DNA of 64,000 nt, taken from NCBI GenBank assembly GCA_963969365.1, contig OZ017753.1, forward strand, positions 496,001 to 560,000, read 5' to 3'. The notes below the pieces were generated by a model. That model worked only from the letters and a program-made list of their open reading frames with translations, did no database searches and was not told where the DNA came from. A program made the position numbers and the translations under genes. Position 1 is the first letter of the stretch. Each line of letters starts with the position of its first letter. This document shows, piece by piece, positions 41,144 through 51,700 of this stretch. The DNA is from Asterochloris sp. CNOR1. Its lineage: Eukaryota; Chlorophyta; Trebouxiophyceae; Trebouxiales; Trebouxiaceae.

Positions 41144-41677
41144 TCAGGGCCTCTTGCCCCTCAATGCTGCCTCCTCAGCAGTTGCATCAGCATGCTCTGG
41201 CTGCACTTGCATCTCTGCAGAGTATTGGGGCAATGTCCTGATGCTGCAAGCTCACAGAGGGGACTCAGCTGTGGGCTGCTGGCATGCAGGCCTCACCAAA
41301 GTTGCCGCGCGGGTTCAGCTTGGCCTGAACAACAAAAGTTTTGATGAAGTCTGCTGCCTCCAACCCGTCTGCCAGCATCTTCTGCACCTCAGAGGGGTTG
41401 GTCTCTCCAGCATTTGCCTGCAGCAACAGCCTCGGGTCAAATCAGCATTAAGACCCACATGCCAGAATGCCTCCCAGCCACACCTGAAACTTGCTTCTGA
41501 TCTCTTTTTGTGCCTGACTGAGCATGAAGGCATCATTTCTGAAAGCTGCATTGCATCAGACAGCTCAGCACGTCTGCAGGTGCAGCCCCTTGCTATTGCA
41601 AGTTTGCATCAACCCTCACTCTCGTGCACAGATCTGAGGCATTTCTTGTACACCTCCAGAGCAGGTCGTGAGGACAT
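41144..41677 (-). CDS. LYRM7: LYR-motif complex III assembly factor LYRM7/MZM1
   Basis: Mitochondrial matrix LYR protein that, in the known family, holds the Rieske Fe-S protein before it is inserted into complex III. Four short exons on the minus strand: 41620-41677, 41484-41545, 41297-41417, 41144-41214. All introns are GT-AG and phases close exactly to 103 aa, the usual size. The protein starts MSSRPALEVYKKCLRSVHE, where VYKK stands at the LYR position. It continues AFMLSQAQKEIRSKFQ, then NPSEVQKMLADGLEAADFIK and TFVVQAKLNPRGNF, which match the plant MZM1 pattern. It ends with an acidic tail and GKRP. No exon is longer than about 120 nt, so the gene is easily missed. It is head to head with PMT, 555 bp apart. 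Confidence 0.88.
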
Positions 41678-42232
41678 TCTATTGTGCAGCCAACTGTGTC
41701 AACAACAAAAAAACCCTCCCTGTACCCCAACTACCTTGCCGCTCCCACACACCAACTTCACGTGACAAGACACCAGTGAATGCAGCAGAAGGGATCAGGG
41801 TCCAACAGTAGAGGTAGAACGTTCTCCAGGACTCGGCAAGCCATCCACACCTGCTGACAGCTGAGGTAAGCTGAGGCTCTGTGGCCCTGGACGTTGTGTC
41901 CCATGTCTTCAAAGAACACCAGTACCAGCCGTCGGCGCTGCTGACCAAGCCAATGAATTGGGAAGCTCACTGCAGCCCTAAGGCTGCTCCTTGAATTGCT
42001 TGAAAGGCAGATGCTCTTCACCAGTCACTGCATGGCTCCTGTCGTGGTTGAGCAGCCTCCGCATCAGCCTTTTCACGTTGACCAATTTGCATGCCATCCT
42101 GTGGCTCCTGCATGATGAGGCCATCCATTGCTGCTTCAAAGGGGTGCCAGGAGCAATCGGCACACGCCTGCTTGATCGCGCCGTCATTTGTGCAGGCGCC
42201 AGGCTCACACCTCCTCCACTCATCTAATCTCA
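41678..42232. other. Divergent intergenic region between LYRM7 and PMT
   Basis: Should hold both promoters. A minus-strand open frame over 41758-42021 has no splice context or similarity and was not called. No TATA box or clear operator is seen. Confidence 0.5.
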
Positions 42233-45200
42233 ATGACAATCACCAATGGGGCTCCCAAGGCTGCATCCAGCGCGGTGCTGGCAGATGCCGAGCGCCTGAG
42301 GCAGAAGGACTACTGGACGGAGCACTCAAAGGAGGCAACTGTGGAGGCCATGATGCTGGACAGCTGCGCCAAGACCATTGACGCAGAGGAGCGGCCTGAG
42401 GTGGGCTGGCCTGGCTGCTGGGCAGGGTGGCCTGCTTTTCCCGCGCCAGCATGAGACACAGGCTGCATGACACAGCTTTGCAGTGCAGTGTGCTGGCCAG
42501 CTTTCTGCCAAGAGCATGGACCCAGAGGAGAGGCCCACGTTGAGCTGGCCGTACTGCTGGTCAGGGTGGCTGGGGGAGGCTGAAGCAGACTTTGGAACCA
42601 GCAGGCTGCATCCGCAGCTCAGCTTGACAATGTGTTGGACAGCTGCACTGAGACATGTGTGTGTTGGGCCACTCTGCAAGGCCTCCAATCATTGTCAGCG
42701 CTCGCATGCTACAGACATGCCTCTTGCTTTCCCAACAAGAGCAGCCGAGTGTTCCTGCGGCGCTGGTACTGGCTGTGCTTGCAGGGCCTTTCCATATTCA
42801 GCTGCACATACATTGTGCTGAACTTCACTGGCAGGGGCTGCATCAAGCAAGATAGAGCTGGTGCCTGGGTGCAGGTGCTGGCTATGCTGGGGTCGATCAA
42901 GGGGAAGAAGGCGTTGGAGCTGGGGGCGGGCATCGGGCGCTTCACAGGCAGCCTGGCAGCAGGTGGGTGATGGCCACATGCACTCAGCAGCCACCCACAT
43001 GATCATACACAGCAAACCCACCGAGCACTGAATGCAGGGAACACGGCAGCAAACATATATGAGAACTTGCACTTGCCACTGCCTCTGCTTGCTCAGCTGC
43101 CTCCCATTCTGCTTGCAGGCCTGGCTCTGCATTCAAGCCCATCACCATCCATCCCCAGCACACTGGCCTGCAGTGCCCTGCCTGCTGGTTCCTATGCAGC
43201 ACTGCCTGTGTCATGCTAGGTACTGTCACTGTGCTACTCTGCAGACCTCAGACATATCAAGACTTGCAGGTTTTGGTGTGAGCCCTGCAGCCGGCATTTG
43301 AACCCTGTCATTGCAGTGAAATCTGGGCCGCCACGACAAGCCACCCGCAAGAGGACTGCGTTCTGCAGAGAAAATCTGGATCTCCTCAAGCCTCACCTTG
43401 TCCACTTCACCAGCATTCTGCGCTGTCCGCTGCAGAGGCCAAGCACCTGATCGCGCTGGACTTCATGGAAAACCTGATTCAGGAGAACAAGCGCATACAT
43501 GGGAGCATGGGGAACATTGAGTTCCGTGCGGGGGACGCCCTGCAGCTGAGCCTGCCTGACAGCAGCCTGGACGTGGCGTTCTCCAACTGGCTGCTGATGT
43601 ACCTCGGGGATGAGGAGGTCCAGACGCTGGCAGCCAACGTGCTGGACTGGGTGAGTTCTGGCTGTTTTCTAAGCGTGTGTAGTGGTGCTGTCTGACTGCT
43701 GTGTGCGGTCAGGTGTTGGGTCTCTATACTGATTGTGGGTCAGGTTTTATTACTTCAGTTCATGAGGAGATGCCATCCTGCTTGGCAGATGAGGATACGC
43801 TGGCAGCAGACATGCTGGACAGGTGGTGCGCTGCTGGGATCTTGACTACGTGTGCTTCAGCGGGTGTCAGGACACGAGGGTCCAGACGCTCCGACCCCCA
43901 ACATGCTGGACTGCATTAGTGCTGGCTGCCCTGCATCATGGCATTGCATAATGTGGCCGTGGGGTGGTGGACTGGGTGGAATCCTGTGAGCAACACTGCC
44001 TTGGGGGTTTTGGGCCGATCTTGGTTGAGCACGGCAGGGGTTGCCATATCTGCTGGCAGGCCTCACGCCATCCAGATGCTGGCAGCCAAAGTGCTGGAGG
44101 TTCAGGTTGCATGCTGGCACCGCCAACGTGCTGGCCTAAACCATCTATGCCATATATTTGGTGAGCGAGAATGTTTGGGTGATTCCCTGCCGTCAGTGCC
44201 TAGTGCCAGCAGGCCGTGAGGATGGGTGCATGCCTGCAAGTGCACCTGGGGTGTGCCGCTAGATAGCCTGGGTGCCCTGCCGGTGGTTGGGGTTGCGTCA
44301 GCCTCGCATGCAGTGAGGGGTCCCCAGAAGCAGCGCCGTGTACTCCACACTATGATCACTGGGGCAGATGGTGACTTTGCCCCACCCTGCAGGTTGTGGA
44401 GGGTGGCATTTTCTTCTTCCGGGAGTCCTGCTTCCGCCAGTCAGGCGACAAGCAGCGCAAGAGCAACCCAACCCACTACAGGCAAGGCCTGCAGTCAGGC
44501 TGTGAACATGGTGCAGTGCTGCTGGCAGTGACCTGGCTCTGGCCAGTGCTGTAAGCCACACATGCAGCTTGTTGATCAGGCAGGTTCTGGCTGGGGGCAT
44601 CCGGCCGCACAGTACATTGACACTTTAGTCAGGCTCCAGCTGCAGTCATTGCAGGCCACACATCCAGACGTACACCAGGCAGGCTCACGCTGCACTGTGA
44701 TAGCCAACGGTTGAGCTTGCACGCTTGGCAGGCTTGCAGCTGGACAGGAAGCCATGTATTTGTTGCACACTCCACGTTCCCCTCATGTTAGAGTCTCAAT
44801 CAAATTGACTTTGCTTGCACAGCACAGCTGAGCCAAACTTTCGCTGGTGCCACAGCAAGGCTGCACATCCTGCAAGGCCATCCCCTGCTTTCCTGTACTG
44901 CCTTTCGTTGTCCCATATTGCCTTCTAGATGGAATCGTAGCACTGAAGAGCATACTTGCGGAAGTGGGCACGGCCTGGCCCCCCTTTCTTTGGCCTGCAA
45001 ATTGGTGCAAGATCAAGGACAAGCTAGGGCATTGAGGTGATAGCATGAATCGTCAGTTGGGTGTCGAGCTGCAGCCACTCCAGGCTCCTCCTTTCTCTGT
45101 ATCCGCCCCTAGAGGCAGCTCCCTGTTTTGCATAGCTGGATGTTTGCATGGGTCTTGAGCCCTGCACAAACCCTGCAGGAACCCCAAGGCCTACTTTGCC

Positions 45201-48050
45201 ATCATGGACGCCCTGGAGCATGAGGAGGCGGATGGGCGCTTCTCCCACTGGGAGCTGGTGTCCTGCAAGTGCGTGGACACCTATGTGCGCGTCAAGAAGA
45301 ACCAGAACCAGATCTGCTGGAAGTGGCGTAAGGTGAGGGGCTGCCCGCTGCTGTGCGAGGCTGGGCGCCTCAGGGAGGGGGACCAGCTCAGGCTGAGAGG
45401 CAGCAGGTCACTTCTGTGCATCTGGGCTGGTCACATTGGGACCAGCCCCCTGGTGCATCTCCAGCCTCCAGTGTGACTCCTATATTGCTGCCGAGCTATT
45501 GGTCAGCTGTTCATTTGGCGTTTGGACTCACCCCTCTGGCCCTGCCGACGTCGTGGTTGCTTGGCAGTAGATGTGGCTGCTGCGCAGCTCTCACAGCAGC
45601 AGCTGTGGGAGCTGCTCCCCGTGTTTCAGGTGTCTGCATGGCTGCTAGATGCAGTTGCAGAGATATCTCTTGGCTGGACGCCCGCTACAGGCACGGCGGT
45701 GTATGTTTTGAGCCCTGTAGCGAGGCTCTGCGCCACTCTTGGACATCTGTTGGGCTTGGGTGGGGCACACTGTGGTTTGAAGCTGCAGTTTCGGCTGCTG
45801 CAGGTGTGCACGGCTGAGCCCCGCGGCAAGGCCTTCCGCCACTTCCTGGACGGCTCCCAGTACCAAGTCACAGGCATTCTGCGCTATGAGAAGATCTTTG
45901 GAGAGGGCTATGTCAGCACTGGAGGTGCTGAGACCACCAAGGTGGGCACTGGATACAGACTCGCAGACACTTGGGAGGGCTCTCTGCGTGGGTGGGGATG
46001 AAAGGCTGCCCATGCTGCACACTGAGGTGACGGTCCTTGACAGTATGAAGTAGCCTGTGAGGGACCAGGCTGCTGGCAAGTAACAGTGCTGGGGTGCAAT
46101 CGAGACCTGTGTTGGTGCGACTCAAGAGTGCACTTGCTGGGACAAAGGTTGCATCGCAGCTGCAGCAGGTGGTGTCAGGCTGACCCTTGTTGCCTTAACG
46201 CCAGAGGAAATTAGTGACGCCCTGCTTCACAGGAGTCCTGCCCTTTCGGCACTGATATGCACTCCCGCAATGGCCATACATATCTGCGTGCCTGAAGGAC
46301 TTGGTGAACTTGCTGCCAGTGCTTGGCATGCACAGATGAGAGAGTCCCTATCTGCAAAATCTCAGCCAATCTCATGTGCAGCAGGAGTTTGTGAAGATGC
46401 TGGACCTCCAGTCTGGGCAGCGCGTCCTGGACGTGGGCTGCGGCATCGGCGGTGGCGACTTCTACATGGCTGCGCAGCATGACGTGTTCGTGCACGGCAT
46501 TGACCTGTCGGTCAACATGGTGCTGCTGGCGTTGGAGCGTGCGGCTGGCATGTCCAACGGCGGCAAGGTGGGTGCCAAGGGAGGGTGCAGGCAGTGCTGT
46601 GTGAGATTGTTTGGAGGCTTCTGCCTGTGCACTTTTGACACGGGCATCACAGCAGCGTAGCCACAGCACCATGGTGTAAAGCTTTGCTGACCAGGCTGGC
46701 CAGCAGCAGCCTGCCAGGAAGATGCTTGCTGCTGTCTACAGTAAGAATCCACCGCCCACTCAGCAGCAGCTGTCTGCCTCCAGTCAACATTGCTGTGTCT
46801 GCTGCTGCAGGTGTCCTTTGAGATTGCAGACTGCATGGTGGCAGACTACCCTGAGGGCAGATTTGATGTGATCTACAGCCGTGACACCATCCTGCACATA
46901 CACGACAAGCCGGCGCTGTTTGACAGGCAAGCTCACGCCTTGATGATGCTTGAGAGCATGGAAAGCAAAGCTTGTGCAGACAAGCGGGTAGCTGGTACAG
47001 CTGCCTGCTCACTGATGCATATATCAAGTCCACTGATGGATTTGGCAAGGTGCTGCATGCAAGGAAGTACCCCTCACACTCAAGGGGGCTGCTCTCAGCC
47101 TGAAGTTCTTTTCCTGCTGCCATGCACAGACGCTGGTCTGAGGCCTGTTCCCTGCGCAGAAGCCCATGTTGGTGGAAAGCTCATTGGCAGGACACCTGCC
47201 GCTCCAGCCAATGCTCAATTTTGGTGTGCATTGCAGATTCTTCCGGTGGCTCAAGCCCGGCGGCAAGCTGCTGGTCAGCGACTACTGCAAGGGGCCTGGG
47301 GAGCCCAGCGACAGCTTTGCAGCCTACATCAAGCAGCGTGGCTATGACCTGCACACCCCTGAGGCTTATGGCAAGCTGCTGGAGCGCGCTGGCTTTACGC
47401 AGGTCAAGGCAGAGGACCGTACCTGGCAGGTGGGGTTTTCTGGGTGCAGCTGTTGTGCCTGACGACTTGTATTCCAGGACAGAGTTGTCAGGCCGGCAGC
47501 AAGGGTTTGTTGTGTCATGGCGTCCTGGGGTGCTTCTCTCTACTTGTCCCTCTCTGGCTCTTTCTGGCACATGCTGGGGTATTGCTTCCCGGGAGCCGGC
47601 GGCTGCACAGTGGACTATGCAGGGGACCTGTGCAGCTAGGCTGCAGTTGCCCTACGCATTGCACAGTCAGCATGCAGGTGTTGTGAGGGGACAGCAGCAG
47701 CACTGTGCAAACAGATGCATGCTGACTCTCCCATGCACAGGGCCAGGGGGACCACAGGGCCAGGGGGACCACAGGGCACGCTGGGTCTTGTCATTAAGGG
47801 ACCTGTGCTGCTCCCTTTCTTTCTCTCTGTGATGAAGCCTGTAGCAGCCCGCGCACAGTCATCCTTGTGGCTGCAGTTTGAGGAGAGCCTGCAGCGTGAG
47901 GTGAAGCAGGCCCAGGACATGAAGGGCGCTTTCCTGCAGCAGTTCAGTCAGGAAGACTTCGATGCGATTGTGAGCGGCTGGAACGACAAGCTCAAGCGCG
48001 TGGCTGATGGCGAGCAGCGCTGGGGCCTCTTCCAGGCCGTGAGGCCCTGA
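42233..48050 (+). CDS. PMT: Phosphoethanolamine N-methyltransferase (two-domain, plant type)
   Basis: Cytosolic SAM-dependent enzyme that methylates phosphoethanolamine three times to phosphocholine, the entry to phosphatidylcholine. Exons: 42233-42400, 42875-42962, 43436-43650, 44393-44481, 45179-45332, 45804-45941, 46385-46567, 46811-46926, 47237-47429, 47877-48050. Phases close to 505 aa; plant PMTs are about 490. Domain 1 (first methylation) has SAM motif [10 protein letters not shown] at about 70 and the post-motifs [14 protein letters not shown] and [19 protein letters not shown]. Domain 2 (second and third methylations) has [16 protein letters not shown] at about 298, [16 protein letters not shown] and [16 protein letters not shown]. 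It ends [13 protein letters not shown], as plant enzymes do. Both domains look intact. Introns at 44482 and 46927 start with GC. The ATG at 42233 follows no better upstream start. A phosphocholine route implies the alga makes phosphatidylcholine, which some green algae (for example Chlamydomonas) lack. Confidence 0.96.
42362..42680 (+). repeat. Copy of the PMT exon 1 end and donor within intron 1
   Basis: The exon 1 end with its donor (42368-42434, GCCAAGACCATTGACGCAGA ... TGGGCAGGGTGGCC) recurs at 42507-42573 (GCCAAGAGCATGGACCCAGA ... TGGTCAGGGTGGC), 139 bp on. A fragment follows at 42625-42660 (GTTGGACAGCTGCACTGAGA). By eye the first copy is about three-quarters identical. Confidence 0.85.
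43605..44105 (+). repeat. Decayed copies of the PMT exon 3 end within intron 3
   Basis: The exon 3 end at 43610-43655 (GATGAGGAGGTCCAGACGCT ... GTGCTGGACTGGGTGAG) is echoed at 43787-43832 (GATGAGGATACGCTGGCAGC ... ATGCTGGACAGGTGGTG), 43874-43920 (GAGGGTCCAGACGCTCCGAC ... CATGCTGGACTGC) and 44068-44102. Confidence 0.7.
47741..47780 (+). repeat. Short tandem repeat, 18-bp unit, about two copies
   Basis: GGGCCAGGGGGACCACA is repeated back to back at about 47741-47778 inside the last PMT intron. Confidence 0.75.
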
Positions 48051-48756
48051 ACCAGAGTTCATTTGATACTCCACTTTGGCTTTTGCCGCACAGCAGGACC
48101 CATTTAGCTGAAGCAGGTGGAGAGCAGCGTACCCCCCTCCCCTTTTCTATTGTGTGTGTGCGCAGGAGCTGCCCGCAGGGATGACTGTCTTGCTTGCAGG
48201 TTGATTGCAGCCTGGCCCCCTTTGTGTTAGTGCAAACGCTGTGAGCAGGATGATGCAGCAGCTTGTAAATATGTGTGAAAGGTGCCGTGCTGGGACAGGA
48301 GTTAGGATGCCTTGTTTAGCGGCTCCTGCTGACGGGACTTGGTGCAAGTAAATCTTAGCCACCTGCGGTTGCGCCTCCAGGTAATGGTCATGCAATCACT
48401 TGTGTCAAGCAGTCAGATTGTCCAGGAAAGACACGACTCAGCATTTGGGCTGCTTCAACACCAATGCAGTGCGCCAGCCTAATTTTTCTGGTGCAAGAGC
48501 AAGGATCCTGCCAACATGCTTTTGATCAAACCACCAGGTGTGAGAGATTCATTGTTGCTTGAAGTTTTGCATGCTCCTGGTTCAATCAATTCTGCGTATT
48601 GACACCCAGTCGCCAGCTGTGAAAGTAAGAAGGCACCACCAGTGCCAACTGGGTTCTGAACTCCAAAATGGGCGCTGCTGAGAAGATGCACTAAATCAAC
48701 AATTGAAGTTGTTCACTGTCTCAGGGATTCAGCCCCTGAAATCAGGGTGCAACGGG
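48051..48756. other. Convergent intergenic region between PMT and the EDEM-like gene
   Basis: Two 3' UTRs face each other. No conserved frame or RNA gene is visible apart from the PMT poly(A) signal. Confidence 0.5.
48264..48268 (+). terminator. TGTAA poly(A) signal of PMT
   Basis: TGTAA lies about 214 nt after the PMT stop, within the normal range for a green algal 3' UTR. Confidence 0.5.
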
Positions 48757-51700
48757 TCATTGGCAATAGCCATAGGAGCTGCACGTCCGTGGGGTGCAGG
48801 TGGTGGCGTCCACCCCGCAGTGGGCAGCCTGCATGCAGGAGTGGTCGGGGCGGGCGTCTAGGACATGGCACAGTGACAGCTGGCCCTCAGAGGCGGCAGA
48901 GGGGCACACGCGGCGCTGCAGTGCGTTGGCCTGCCTGGAGACCAGCCCCAGCTCTGGATCCGGGGTCTGCGCAGCACAGGCGGCCTCAGCTGCAGCAGCC
49001 CCAGCAGGGGCCTGCAGCAGGAGCATGCTCAGGGCGGATGTGTTGTGTGTGGTACAGGTTTCATGAAGCTGAGCCTCCGCGTGGCGAGCCTCCGCGTGGC
49101 TGGCCTCACCCAGCTCAAGCGTCACCTGGGGCAAAGCTTCTCCAGAGGCCTGCTTGGCCAGGGTCTGCATGAAGGTCTGCATCATCCTGCACGCGGGCAG
49201 TGGCATGCATGTTTGCAAAGTGAAAGTGCAACAAAGCACTCGCAAGTGCTACAGGGCTGGCTTGAGAGCATGGTGCAACACAGTGCACTGTGCGCCCCAC
49301 GTGAAGACGCAGCAAAACAGCCACAATCAGAGTGAGAACGGGCCAGAAAGCACAGGACCACATGCTCCCCCTCAGTCTGGTCATGTACCACCTCAGCGTG
49401 GCACCTGCAGCAAGAGCATCTGCCCTGCGCTCAACACTTGAAACCCATGGCTCGGCTGACTAGACTCGCCTGCATGGACGCCTTCATGCAAAGCCTGTTG
49501 TGAATGCCAGCCAGTCACACCCGCTAGACCATGCAGCCCACATCAACATGCAGGCCGTGGCATCAAGTCAGGACCCTTGCAACCTACTTGCTGGACAGCA
49601 CCTGGCGGTGCGGTGGCTGCTTGAAGATGCGCTGGGCGAGGTCAAAGCCCTGCAGGAGGCTGCGAGCACTTTGGAACTCCTCCCGCACCGGCAGCGGGTG
49701 TCCCTCGGTTGTAAACACCCAGTTGCGCTTCTGCAGGCCAGCACAAAATCGTCTTCAGCGCTGCCGCTTGCTGCCTTGGAGCTTGATGGGCAGGGCCCTG
49801 CTGTTGCTGCTGCTTGCTGCCTGGCAGGCAGCACTTGTCACAGGGGTCCAGCTGTCCCAGCACGGCCAGAAAGGGTAGTGCGGGCAAGATGAGAGAAGGG
49901 GCCTTCAAGCTGGAGGGCCACGCAAGCCTGCGCCATCAGGACATGGAGGTAGTAGCCACCCAACCTCTCAGAGCCAGGCGGCAGGTCGAGGAGGAGACTG
50001 GGACCCAGTTTTGCAGTGCACTCACCTTCAGAAAGCGCCCCTGGTCAAACAACAAATAGAGATACTTGCACACCTCAGCAAGGAAGAAGCTGTGCCTGCA
50101 GGCACAGGGACAGCATGAAAGTGGAATGAGGCTGGAGTGCTGCACACAGCTCCACTACAGCAGTCTGCAGCATGCCCAGAGCTGCTCTGCAAGCTGTCCT
50201 GTGCGAGTCAGCAGACGCAGAGCAGGCTGGCCTGGACGGCTGCTTCACTGAGCCTCAGCATCCGACTTTGGCACAGATGTTCACTGCCAGCACTGCTTGC
50301 CACAGTCATCAGGCATGTGATGAGCTGGTCTTTGGCAGACGACCCACTCTCATAGTGCTCCAAGCAGCTCTCAGCAATTGCACATAGGAAGGAACGCTTA
50401 AACAGCCCATGCCCACATGTGGTCTTCCTGCTCCATGGTGGCCACTGAGCGGATGCTGGCCCAGCCGCCCTCTGTCCACGTGTGGTTGAACAGACTGTCC
50501 ACCATGACTGCACCCGCTTCCAGGAAGTGCCCATCGCGGGTGGCCTGCACGGCGCCGATCGCTCTGCTTCAGCTTCTGAATGAAGGTAAACAGGTGACAA
50601 AGGAGCCATGCAGAAGGAAGCCAGACCTGGTTGCTGTGCACCACCTGCCTACCTGCTCGACAGCAGCAAAGGCTGTCACCCCTCATGCACACCACACAGA
50701 CTTTAATCTTCACAGGAAAGCAGCTCAAGCCCCTGGGCTCAGCAGCCTCTCAAGGGGATGTTTGAGTGCCATCATTTCCACATTGTTGCTGCTGCAGGGC
50801 CTCAAACGCTTTCAAACAGTGTCCGCCTCAAGAAGAGAAGGCGCACTTCTGGGGCCAGCTGTGTATCCCATTGCACAAAGTTGCAGCAGAAGGCCGTCCA
50901 GATGCTAGAGCCAGGAAGATGATGCTCAGAGTGGTTGCTGCACACATACTGACATGCAGGCGCAGACCTCATGATGCTGAAGACACTCTGTGCCACTCAT
51001 TCAATGTGTGTCATTGTGAGGCCGTGCAGGAGCTCATCCATGGGCATACTGTCGGACTCCATGTGCCAATAGTGTTTGTAGGCCAGAAAATTTATGTATC
51101 TTGGCAACATAGCCTGGCCCCACTTTGTGCATGTGCAGGGCACTTCCCACCACCCCAGGGCATCTCTTGGGCTAACCACTCACCCCACATGAGGCCAGTG
51201 CAGCTGCACAGTGACAGCTAATAATTGTGGGGCCATGCCAGCCTGCCCTGCCCCAAGCAGGCATGCAATACCTTTGGCAGGCGCAGGAAGGGTTTCAGCA
51301 GCTTGCAAGCACTTCTGGAGCCACAGGCTGTGGTGAGTTGGTGCAGCAGCCCACCTCATGCAGGTACAGAGCGCTCTCCATCAGCTCAGGGCGTAGGGGG
51401 TAGTACTGCTCTGTCGGGTGCAGCTGGTTGGCCCCGTACAAGAAGCGCTCCGGCAGGAGGCTGAAGCCCTGCCACACCCTAAAGTAGTTCCAAAAGGTGA
51501 GCTCAGCCTGGTTGACGTCACCTGCCAGCACCTGCATGCCTGAAGGCGGCAAGGCACATGCTCAGAGCCTGCATTGGAGATGACCGCTGTGCCAATCCAT
51601 GCAGGTGATTCCAAAGTTCATGCTCCGGGGCATTCAGGGACACATGCTCCATTGAAGCACCTGCCAAGATGGGACTCGCTGCTGCAAGCATCCAAAATTG

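Noticed and set aside
41758-42021. Minus-strand open frame upstream of LYRM7 that looked like a possible first exon
   Set aside because: The LYRM7 model already starts with a good ATG at 41675-41677 and reaches full family length; this frame adds nothing conserved.
47741-47780. Short GGGCCAGGGGGACCACA repeat as a regulatory element
   Set aside because: Two copies in an intron with no further context; treated as simple tandem duplication.
50997-51179. Minus-strand frame between EDEM exons that looked like an extra exon
   Set aside because: Exons 10 and 11 join in phase and match the family without it; its protein has no counterpart in EDEM.
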